A stretch of DNA of 39,455 bases, taken from Candidatus Marinimicrobia bacterium CG08_land_8_20_14_0_20_45_22. GTDB lineage: Bacteria; Fidelibacterota; UBA2242. How positions within the stretch are numbered: position 1 is the first letter of the stretch; each line of letters opens with the position of its first letter. The DNA lies in the NCBI GenBank assembly GCA_002774355.1, contig PEYN01000049.1, positions 1-39,455 of the forward strand. The letters are read 5' to 3'. This document shows positions 1 through 6,376 of the stretch, piece by piece. The notes under the pieces are model-generated. The model was not told the origin of the DNA. It searched no databases and was given only the letters and a program-made list of their open reading frames with translations. Both the position numbers and the translations under genes were made by a program.

Positions 1-559
1 CCAGCATAAAAATTTCACAAGATACATTGACATTTTGCAGGATACTCATAAAAGTATTATTAAATACCGTCGTCGATGACAAGATAATGGCATCGGCTTT
101 ATGCAAATAGGACAACTGCCGAGTAAGCGGCACAAGGACGGGATCATTTTTACTGATATCAAAAACACTCAAGGGAATGCCCTCGTCGCGAAATTTCTTG
201 ACAACCGGTCGAAATAATCCAATCATGACAACAGTTGAATACGATTTAAAATTAATTGCGTCGAAAATATCGCCTTCCTTTTTGCCGTCGTCGAAATAAT
301 TTAACGAAGCGCCGAAATAGGCATTCAGTAAAATGCGATGTTGAATATTGTCCAAATCCGGATTGTTTAGTTCCTGCTCTGATAGCGTTACTTGATTGCC
401 GAGATTGGCGCAAACGCCGATATTTCCATTATTCAACATGACGGCGGTATAGCGCAGTCCGGTTGCAACGGCCTTTATTTGAGAGACATCGACGCCATAT
501 TTGTCAATCAATAAACATAGCGGTTCAGATTTGGCCTTGATTATCAGCTTCTCAATCAT
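1..559 (-). CDS. DUF4213/DUF364 putative heavy-metal chelation protein, C-terminus cut by window edge
   Basis: Reading back from an ATG at 559 gives 186 codons without a stop to the window edge, so the C-terminus is missing. An in-frame TGA two codons upstream limits the start, although a good ribosome binding site is not visible. The N-terminal part contains the ATGLRYTAV-type segment of DUF4213. From about residue 108 it reads VVMIGLFRPVVKKF, then a strand ending in FDIS, then DAIILSSTTVFNNTF, which is the Rossmann-like DUF364 pattern. The family is annotated as a putative heavy-metal chelation domain and often sits near Fe-S, molybdenum or nitrogenase-like genes. The neighbouring CGGC, NifX-like and MinD genes fit that. 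The biochemical role is not established. Confidence 0.8.
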   Translation of the reverse strand, partial: MIEKLIIKAKSEPLCLLIDKYGVDVSQIKAVATGLRYTAVMLNNGNIGVCANLGNQVTLSEQELNNPDLDNIQHRILLNAYFGASLNYFDDGKKEGDIFDAINFKSYSTVVMIGLFRPVVKKFRDEGIPLSVFDISKNDPVLVPLTRQLSYLHKADAIILSSTTVFNNTFMSILQNVNVSCEIFML

Positions 560-614
560 TAGTCAGGCGGTATTAAAGTCGTCTTCTCCAAAACACAATT
601 TGTTTCTCAAGCGA

Positions 615-1370
615 CTACAGTTTCGTCAATATTTCGGCGCCCACAGAAGTTACCAGAACAGTATGTTCAAATTGAGCGCTGGGTGAACCATCGGCGGTTC
701 TGACTGTCCAGCCATCCAGTTTTGAGACAGTGACTGCGTCGGTTTTTCCCAAATTTATCATTGGCTCAATCGTGAAAATCATACCTGATTGAAGTTTTAT
801 TCTGCTATCCGGCGAAAAATGATGAGGTACAAAAGGATCTTCATGGAAATTTTTCCCGATTCCATGTCCGCCAAAATCCTTAACGATTGAATAGCCAAAC
901 TTGGAGATATATTCCTTAATAGATTTCCCAATATCGGAAAGATATCCACCCGGTTTCACGGCTTCGATACCGATGTACATAGCCCTTTCCGTATGCATCA
1001 CCAGATTTTTAATGTCTTCCTTGACATCTCCTATCAGAAAAGTTCTGGAAGTATCTCCGTGGTAGCCTTCTAAAATAACCGTCACGTCGATGTTGACAAT
1101 ATCGCCGCTTTTTAAAATATCTGTTTCTGATGGAATGCCGTGACAGACGACGTCATTGATCGAGGTGCAGATACTTTTGGGAAAACCGTTATAATTCAAA
1201 GGCGCCGATTTTGCTCCGTGCTGTTTGGTGAATTTTTCACAAAGATCATTCAGATACAGTGTTGAAACTCCCTCTTTTACAAAGGGATCAATATAATTCA
1301 GGAGTTGCGCGGCTAACTTCCCGGCTTTTCGCATCTGTTTTATTTCATGTTTGTTTTTTATGATAATCAT
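615..1370 (-). CDS. map: methionine aminopeptidase type I
   Basis: Removes the initiator methionine from nascent cytosolic proteins, using a dinuclear metal centre. The metal ligands of the pita-bread fold are all visible: two Asp in VNIDVTVILEGYHGDTSRTF, His in DFGGHGIGKNFHEDP, Glu in MIFTIEPMI and Glu in AQFEHTVLV. At 251 aa it has the usual length of a type I enzyme without a zinc-finger extension. The reading frame can be extended to a TTG at 1391, but the ATG at 1370 begins MIIIKNKHEIKQMRKAG, matches where the family starts, and has GGA about ten bases upstream. Peptide deformylase, which acts just before it on the same substrates, is encoded near 12.4 kb. Confidence 0.97.
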   Translation of the reverse strand: MIIIKNKHEIKQMRKAGKLAAQLLNYIDPFVKEGVSTLYLNDLCEKFTKQHGAKSAPLNYNGFPKSICTSINDVVCHGIPSETDILKSGDIVNIDVTVILEGYHGDTSRTFLIGDVKEDIKNLVMHTERAMYIGIEAVKPGGYLSDIGKSIKEYISKFGYSIVKDFGGHGIGKNFHEDPFVPHHFSPDSRIKLQSGMIFTIEPMINLGKTDAVTVSKLDGWTVRTADGSPSAQFEHTVLVTSVGAEILTKL

Positions 1371-1446
1371 CTTAGGTTCCGATTTCGACAATCTTCACCA
1401 ACGGTTCTGTTGTCATTTGTTCACAATATTTATATTACTAAACCCA

Positions 1447-1893
1447 TTAGTTGTAGGCTATCCTCGTCTTTTCGTCCGCCCATGTGGGTTGAATCATTTC
1501 CTGCCATTCAGCACTTTTCCACGTTCCTAATTTCTCGTGGTTATCAACATACTTTTGCGGAATTGGATGGGTTCCGATGACAACCTTTATGCCATAGCGA
1601 TTTTCCAGAAAGTTCTTAAATGTATTGATATACGGACAGGGCGGGTATCCGACGACCAATCCCGTCGCAAGGTGAATGACCTCCGCCCCGTTTTTTACCA
1701 TTTCGTCGCCGGCATATTCGATATTTCCACCCGGACACCCATCGCAAGTCGTGTAACCGACTAATTCCAGTTCAGCATCTCCGTGAATGCTGAAAGCACC
1801 TTCATGGTTTCGCATCGCACGCAGGCATTTTCCTGCGGCGCAACGACGGTAGCGATCGCAGATAATTATACCGATTTTAACTTTTTGGGACAT
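1447..1893 (-). CDS. CGGC-domain putative metal-binding protein
   Basis: A 148-aa protein. It begins KIGIIICDRYRRCAAGKC and has the signature TTCDGCPGGN near residue 70, then a third Cys in VVGYPPCPY, the pattern of the CGGC domain. Cys content and spacing suggest metal or Fe-S binding, and the family is common in anaerobes, but no reaction is known. AAGGA lies seven to eight bases upstream of the ATG. It follows the NifX-like gene at 1984-2379 by 90 bases that contain a short inverted repeat, and is followed by map. Family assignment is strong; function is inferred only from context. Confidence 0.85.
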   Translation of the reverse strand: MSQKVKIGIIICDRYRRCAAGKCLRAMRNHEGAFSIHGDAELELVGYTTCDGCPGGNIEYAGDEMVKNGAEVIHLATGLVVGYPPCPYINTFKNFLENRYGIKVVIGTHPIPQKYVDNHEKLGTWKSAEWQEMIQPTWADEKTRIAYN

Positions 1894-1923
1894 TTTCTAT
1901 TCCTTCTATAATCTATATATTTC

Positions 1924-1936
1924 CGGGACGATCCCG
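1924..1936. repeat. short GC inverted repeat between NifX-like and CGGC genes
   Basis: CGGGA and TCCCG arms face each other across a 3-base loop, with AT-rich flanks that could extend pairing imperfectly. It lies in the 90-base gap between the NifX-like stop and the CGGC start. No run of T follows on the minus strand, so it is a poor intrinsic terminator. It may be an attenuating hairpin or a protein-binding site. Confidence 0.3.
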
Positions 1937-1983
1937 ATATTTTCATCTTTAAAAAAACGAAATCACTGAAATATAAATTATCT

Positions 1984-2379
1984 CTATTTACGCAAAACCA
2001 AATGTTTTCGATCCTCGCCCTTTCCCCACTCTTCCATCACAAGCCGGATGTTTTTACAAAGACGATCCATGCTTTCATCAAGCGATTCATCATTCATCAG
2101 AATACAAACGAACTTCTTTTTGATTTTTAAAATGTTCGGCCCGAAAATTTTAGAAACCACTACTTTGACGTTTTCCTTCTCCAACAATTCGGTAATACCT
2201 TTAGATTTTTTAGGATCTGCATGGATTTCCTCTTCTCCAACAACATTTTCAATTCGTTTTACAAAATCAGCGCTATGTTCATTAATAGCATAAATATCAT
2301 AAAAGTTAGCATCCCCAAAATGGCGACTCATAAATTCTTTCCCATTATCGGTAGCAAAGGCAACTAGTATTTTTTCCAT
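1984..2379 (-). CDS. NifX/NifB-like dinitrogenase iron-molybdenum cofactor-binding domain protein
   Basis: A 131-aa protein whose opening ILVAFATDNGKEFMSRHFG and later VVVSKIFGPNILK match the RNase-H-like fold of the dinitrogenase FeMo-cofactor-binding family (NifX, NafY, NifB C-terminus, orange protein). Such proteins bind or carry metal clusters. No nitrogenase genes are visible, so a role in nitrogen fixation is not implied. It lies downstream of a second NifX-like gene and two MinD-ferredoxin ATPases in the same orientation, which recalls ORP clusters. AAGGA lies ten to eleven bases before the ATG. The final 30 residues are Lys/Glu/Arg-rich and lack a typical family counterpart. Confidence 0.85.
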   Translation of the reverse strand: MEKILVAFATDNGKEFMSRHFGDANFYDIYAINEHSADFVKRIENVVGEEEIHADPKKSKGITELLEKENVKVVVSKIFGPNILKIKKKFVCILMNDESLDESMDRLCKNIRLVMEEWGKGEDRKHLVLRK

Positions 2380-2401
2380 GGAATAATATCCTTATAAAAA
2401 G

Positions 2402-2602
2402 TTAAAACGAATCAGAATCGATACAATTACCAGGTCTCATGTCTTCTGGACGAAATTTTGCGGCATACTCCTTCTTATGTCTAACGTATTTGCAAAGACT
2501 GCTAAAACAACAATCTCGTAACAACTTTTCTGACAGCATATCCTCCCGAAAAAAGCGTTTCATCGGATAAAATGAGATCCGTTTACAGATTATCGATTCC
2601 AC
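2402..2602 (-). CDS. small Cys-containing hypothetical protein
   Basis: I do not recognise this 66-aa protein. It starts with GTG four bases after the stop of the upstream NifX-like gene, with AAGGGA inside the end of that gene as a possible ribosome binding site. It ends 22 bases before the next NifX-like gene. Five Cys are present (6, 31, 32, 37, 60), including CCFSSLC, and the rest is basic. The tight spacing in a cluster of metal-cluster carriers suggests a real small Fe-S or metal-related protein. An internal ATG at residue 14 is an alternative start. It could still be a chance frame. Confidence 0.5.
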   Translation of the reverse strand: MESIICKRISFYPMKRFFREDMLSEKLLRDCCFSSLCKYVRHKKEYAAKFRPEDMRPGNCIDSDSF

Positions 2603-2606
2603 AAAG

Positions 2607-2945
2607 TTAGAGTCCCTTCAATTCATTCCTCTTATAGGCTTCATAAGCATCTTTCAAGGTCATTTCACTGGCGCCGATATAGACCTTAATATTGCTTTGA
2701 GTAAGAACTCGCGCCGCATTTCCGCCGGGACCATTACCGGTAATTAATACATCGGGATTCAGCTCAAATAGTTGTTGGGCTGTCTGTGGACCGGCGCCGT
2801 GAGCGGTTTCCGCGATCGCCCGATTATCGAAAGTCGAGACTTCCTTTGTATCCTCATCAAAAACGAAAAAATAATCAGTTCGACCAAAGCGCGAATCGAT
2901 TCCTGATTCCCATTCTGTACCTTTGCTCGTAAATACAATCCTCAT
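2607..2945 (-). CDS. NifX-like dinitrogenase iron-molybdenum cofactor-binding domain protein
   Basis: A 112-aa protein, essentially the bare family domain. MRIVFTSKGTEWESGIDSRF opens it, FGRTDYFFVFD follows, and GAGPQTAQQLFELNPDVLITGNGPGGNA is the typical core. In orange-protein type members this fold holds a Mo-Cu sulfide cluster; other members carry Fe-Mo precursors. AGGAG stands a few bases before the ATG. It starts 15 bases after the MinD-ferredoxin gene at 2961-3839, so co-translation is likely. It differs from the 131-aa paralogue at 1984-2379 by lacking the charged tail. Confidence 0.9.
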   Translation of the reverse strand: MRIVFTSKGTEWESGIDSRFGRTDYFFVFDEDTKEVSTFDNRAIAETAHGAGPQTAQQLFELNPDVLITGNGPGGNAARVLTQSNIKVYIGASEMTLKDAYEAYKRNELKGL

Positions 2946-2960
2946 GATTACTCCTACTTA

Positions 2961-3839
2961 TTAATTGTTTACTATCTCTTTAATTTTCCCCCAGCTTTGC
3001 TGGATAATTTTTTGCAATTCTCCATCGCCAAACTCAATAATGGTTTGCCCCTGCGTCATAGCGGCGGTAAAACTTTCATCATAGGGCAATTCCGCAATGA
3101 GTACAATTCCACTCAGTTGAATAAATTCCCGAATCTGCTGTGCGACATCGGCGTTGAGATCGGCTTTATTGATAATACAACCGGCGCGGATGCCGAACTT
3201 TTCCACTAATTGGTAAACTCGTTGCAGATCATGCAAGCCGGAAACCGTCGCCTCTGTTACCAATACCACAAAACTTGCACCCGACAAAGAGGAAACCACC
3301 GGACAACCAATACCCGGCGAACCATCCACGATTACCATTTCTTTATTCTGTTCTTTGGCAATGCGTTTGGCTTCATTTTTCACCTTAGCGACTAATTTGC
3401 CGGAGTTCTCCGTACCGATTCCAAGTTTTGCATGAACCATTGTACTGCCGGTTTTAATGGTCGAAATATACAAATCACCAACATTTTGTTCTTCCATTGC
3501 AATAGCATCGGTCGGACACACACGAGCGCAATAACCGCAACCTTCGCAATCCAACGGTTGAACGACAAAATTTCCGTCAATAATCGGAATGGCATCAAAG
3601 CGGCAAACCTCGGCACATTTATTACACTTTATGCACAGATCCTGATCGATTTTGGCAATGACGCCACTATAAAAACTCTCAGCAGATTTGAAATCCGGTT
3701 TTAGCAACAGATGCATATCTGCCGCGTCCACGTCGCAGTCAGCCACCACCACGTCACGAGCGCCCAGCATTGCAAAAGATGCCGTCAATGATGTCTTGCC
3801 TGTACCACCCTTACCGGAAATAACGACGATTTCTTTCAT
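2961..3839 (-). CDS. MinD-superfamily ATPase with inserted 2[4Fe-4S] ferredoxin domain
   Basis: A cytosolic 292-aa P-loop ATPase of the MinD/Mrp type. The deviant Walker A SGKGGTGKT is at residues 9-17. About 55 residues later a dicluster ferredoxin insertion begins, with CIKCNKCAEVC and CEGCGYCARVCP. VIVDGSPGIGCPV is the Walker B/switch region. The family is thought to handle or insert Fe-S clusters, and in Desulfovibrio homologues occur in the ORP complex with a NifX-like orange protein. The ATG overlaps the stop of the upstream paralogue in ATGA, so the two ATPases are probably translationally coupled and may form a heterodimer. Confidence 0.92.
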   Translation of the reverse strand: MKEIVVISGKGGTGKTSLTASFAMLGARDVVVADCDVDAADMHLLLKPDFKSAESFYSGVIAKIDQDLCIKCNKCAEVCRFDAIPIIDGNFVVQPLDCEGCGYCARVCPTDAIAMEEQNVGDLYISTIKTGSTMVHAKLGIGTENSGKLVAKVKNEAKRIAKEQNKEMVIVDGSPGIGCPVVSSLSGASFVVLVTEATVSGLHDLQRVYQLVEKFGIRAGCIINKADLNADVAQQIREFIQLSGIVLIAELPYDESFTAAMTQGQTIIEFGDGELQKIIQQSWGKIKEIVNN

Positions 3840-4702
3840 AACGCTGTCCTCCGGTTCAGATTATTGATGTAAGCGACAATATTATCCAGTTCCCGCCGAA
3901 ACGCCGGCACAACATTATAGAGCAAGTTCCCTCGAGAGTATAATTCAGCGATGGCTTTGCTATTTGGAATTTTCGCGATGATCCGGATATTTTCTGATTT
4001 GCAATAATCGATGACGTCATCATTACCGATCCCATAACGATTGATCACTATTACAAACGCCTTCTCTAACTTCCGCATCGTTTCCACAGCCAATTTCAAA
4101 TCATGCAACCCGAAAGGCGTCGGTTCAGTAATCAGAATGACCAAGTCGGCTTCTTTCGTGGCGGCGATTACCGGACAGGAAGTACCCGGCGGGGAATCGT
4201 AAATTTTTAAACTGACATCAGGGTATTTTTCTTCTACATAGCGTAAGGTTTGCGTGATTAAAGGTACAGCCTGCTCCTGCCCGATATCCAGTTTACTTTC
4301 GATAAAAGTCAGCTTCCCAACAAAGTATTCCCGGAGTTCGCCCATCTTTTCTGGAACCATGGGCAATGCACCCACCGGACACAATTCTGAACAGGCATAG
4401 CAGCTATGGCAGAGTTGCGGAAAAATCATAATCTGATCCGGCAACTGCACAATCGCATGATAATTACACACGTCCTTGCATATTCCGCAAAACGTACAGG
4501 TATCGGATTTCCACTCCGGTACCATTTTATACTTGTTTTCCAGATGCTTTAATTCACCATGAATAAACAGCCCCGAGTTAGGCTCTTCCACATCGAGATC
4601 GGTTAAAACAACTGGTTCATTTTCTGCCACAAAGGCGGCCAGATTGGTCGACAATGTAGTTTTCCCCGTTCCGCCTTTTCCGCTGGCAATGGCAATTTTC
4701 AC
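3836..4702 (-). CDS. MinD-superfamily ATPase with inserted 2[4Fe-4S] ferredoxin domain (first of the pair)
   Basis: A 288-aa paralogue of the next gene with the same layout. SGKGGTGKTTL is at the N-terminus, CTFCGICKDVC and CHSCYACSELCP form the inserted dicluster ferredoxin, and YDSPPGTSCPV is the Walker B/switch loop. The start is GTG, preceded by GGGAG at nine bases. Pairs of such ATPases followed by a NifX-like protein are the core of ORP-type clusters, so cluster loading onto the NifX-like proteins is a reasonable inference. Nothing in the sequence says which metal is handled. Confidence 0.92.
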   Translation of the reverse strand: MKIAIASGKGGTGKTTLSTNLAAFVAENEPVVLTDLDVEEPNSGLFIHGELKHLENKYKMVPEWKSDTCTFCGICKDVCNYHAIVQLPDQIMIFPQLCHSCYACSELCPVGALPMVPEKMGELREYFVGKLTFIESKLDIGQEQAVPLITQTLRYVEEKYPDVSLKIYDSPPGTSCPVIAATKEADLVILITEPTPFGLHDLKLAVETMRKLEKAFVIVINRYGIGNDDVIDYCKSENIRIIAKIPNSKAIAELYSRGNLLYNVVPAFRRELDNIVAYINNLNRRTAL

Positions 4703-4736
4703 TTTAGACTACTCCCAACTCTACACATTAACAATA

Positions 4737-5537
4737 CTATTTCGATCCTTTCAACTTCTCGTCTATACTTCCATCGGGAAGCATCCAATCCGGATGATAG
4801 ATTCCACTTTCTTCCATTTTATAGCGGACACAACTTTCCCAATCGCCTTTACAGTATCTCTGAACCCACTCCTGATCTATTTGCCCCTGCTCATAAAACG
4901 CTCTTATTGGACAAACCGGATACCATTTACAATCCCGTGAAAGAACTTGTAGTTTTTTGTTTTGTTCGATAGTTTGATTTTTGAAAGAGGGATCGTAAAG
5001 TAAAGAAGCCGGATGAGGTAACGGTAAAAATTTTTGCTTCTCCTGAAAAATAAATTTCCCATATAGATCGCTAAATTCTCTTCGCGAGTCTGGGACATCG
5101 ATAGAATATTTCGCAAAAATGCTACGCGTCGCATAGTAGCCCAAAGGTACAATGATTTCAGGAGAAATAATTGATATTTCTTCATCCAGATAAGGTGTAC
5201 AAAATTCTATCTCATCCATTTTAGGACGACGGTTTTTAGGCAACAGGCACTTAATCAGATTAGTCATATATACCGAATTTCTTTCGATTCCGATCGTCTT
5301 AAACAGCATATCCAACACCTGTCCGGAAGGGCCGACAAACATTTTATTTTCTAAGTTTTCCTTTTCGCCGGGTGAGAGCGCAATCAACATAAAACGCGCA
5401 TTCGGATTCCCCTCACCGACGAGGACGTGCGCCCGCGTATCTGAAAGCCGGCATTTTGTGCAAGATCTGATCCATTGATTGAGGCTATCAAGTAATTTTT
5501 GCTTACTTCTGTTTATTGAAACCTCTGATTTTTGCAT
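4737..5537 (-). CDS. family-4/5-like Fe-S uracil-DNA glycosylase with Cys-rich C-terminal extension
   Basis: A predicted base-excision-repair enzyme that removes uracil from DNA. Cys26, Cys29, Cys97 and Cys113 match the four [4Fe-4S] ligands of family-4 enzymes. GPSGQVLDMLF follows motif 1, and LPHPAS with His175 is motif 2. Motif 1 is altered: family 4 usually has GEAPG where this protein has ALSPG (53-57). After residue about 200 comes an extra 65-residue tail with Cys203, Cys209, Cys229 and Cys236, GDWESCVRY and HPDWMLPDG. The tail is not part of the glycosylase fold and may bind a second metal centre. The gene starts 5 bases after the HD-domain gene. Confidence 0.82.
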   Translation of the reverse strand: MQKSEVSINRSKQKLLDSLNQWIRSCTKCRLSDTRAHVLVGEGNPNARFMLIALSPGEKENLENKMFVGPSGQVLDMLFKTIGIERNSVYMTNLIKCLLPKNRRPKMDEIEFCTPYLDEEISIISPEIIVPLGYYATRSIFAKYSIDVPDSRREFSDLYGKFIFQEKQKFLPLPHPASLLYDPSFKNQTIEQNKKLQVLSRDCKWYPVCPIRAFYEQGQIDQEWVQRYCKGDWESCVRYKMEESGIYHPDWMLPDGSIDEKLKGSK

Positions 5538-5542
5538 GATGC

Positions 5543-6358
5543 TTATAATTGCTTCTCTCTCATTCCATTTAACCGGTGATCGATGTATTTCTGAGTCACG
5601 TTATATATTCCGTGAATTTCGTCCGATTCCGGCAAAGTTTCCAGAATCATCTCCAGATAGCGCCTCGATCTGACGGAACGCAAACTTGGCTCGAAATTAA
5701 TATCGAAAACCCAGCCAATCTGAAGCAGTTTAAAGTCATTCAGATTCCTGATAGTATTCACATCCACAACACCTTGATTGATTAAATCCCGATAAACTTC
5801 GGTTGAAATTCCGGGAGTATTGGGTAAATCAAGTTCCAGCGCACCATTGCGTTGGCCATTCCCCCGATGATAGTAATCGGTTACAACTTTCCAAATATCC
5901 AGTTTATCCGCATCTCTCAGTAGTTTCGTAAAAAGCATTCCGGGCTCCGGTTCGCTTGAGGGAAGCGTAGCCCGATTATGGTATCCGATTACCCGGAGAA
6001 TCAGATCTTTCGTTGCTTCCTCGAATCCGTTCAGGATTCCATATCGGTTCAAAATATTTATCCCTAAGATGGCATGATCTTCGGATTTTCGGTCATGAAA
6101 AGTTCGATAGTGAGCATATTGTTCAAAGCGCCCCACATCATGCAGAAGAGCCATGATTTCAGCTAAACACATTTCATCTTGATTCAATTCAATCTGCTCG
6201 CCGATTCTTAAAATTTCGTTACATACTCGCTTCGTGTGTTCTTCTTTAAGAATGACATTTTGCCGTAATTCTTTATCGCCAAACTTAAAGGTCTTAACAT
6301 AACTGGAAAACCATGCCTTCAGATTTTTCACCCTTTTTGGGCCAATTATTATCTTCAA
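5543..6358 (-). CDS. HD-domain phosphohydrolase
   Basis: A 271-aa cytosolic protein with a metal-dependent HD domain: the core LLHDVGRFEQY is near residue 72, with HAILG and VIGYHNRATLP as further His-containing segments. HD proteins hydrolyse nucleotides or cyclic dinucleotides, and the substrate here cannot be read from the sequence. The start is TTG, supported by AAAAGGA seven bases upstream; no ATG fits near the N-terminus. It begins 18 bases after the feoB stop and ends 5 bases before the glycosylase, which suggests a shared transcript and possibly a nucleotide-pool role. Confidence 0.8.
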   Translation of the reverse strand: MKIIIGPKRVKNLKAWFSSYVKTFKFGDKELRQNVILKEEHTKRVCNEILRIGEQIELNQDEMCLAEIMALLHDVGRFEQYAHYRTFHDRKSEDHAILGINILNRYGILNGFEEATKDLILRVIGYHNRATLPSSEPEPGMLFTKLLRDADKLDIWKVVTDYYHRGNGQRNGALELDLPNTPGISTEVYRDLINQGVVDVNTIRNLNDFKLLQIGWVFDINFEPSLRSVRSRRYLEMILETLPESDEIHGIYNVTQKYIDHRLNGMREKQL

Positions 6359-6376
6359 TTCTATGTCCTTTTTAAA

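Noticed and set aside
256-686. Plus-strand frames of about 60 codons near the left end
   Set aside because: They lie opposite the DUF4213/DUF364 gene, which has recognisable motifs, and show no domain or binding site.
1371-1391. TTG start seven codons upstream of the map ATG
   Set aside because: The ATG at 1370 matches the family N-terminus and has a better spaced binding site; the same reasoning rejects TTG 18018 for yggS and ATG 27949 for the ICMT-like gene.
1984-2945. A nitrogen-fixation assignment for the NifX-like genes
   Set aside because: No nifH, D, K, E, N or B gene is present, and the domain is common in non-fixing anaerobes.
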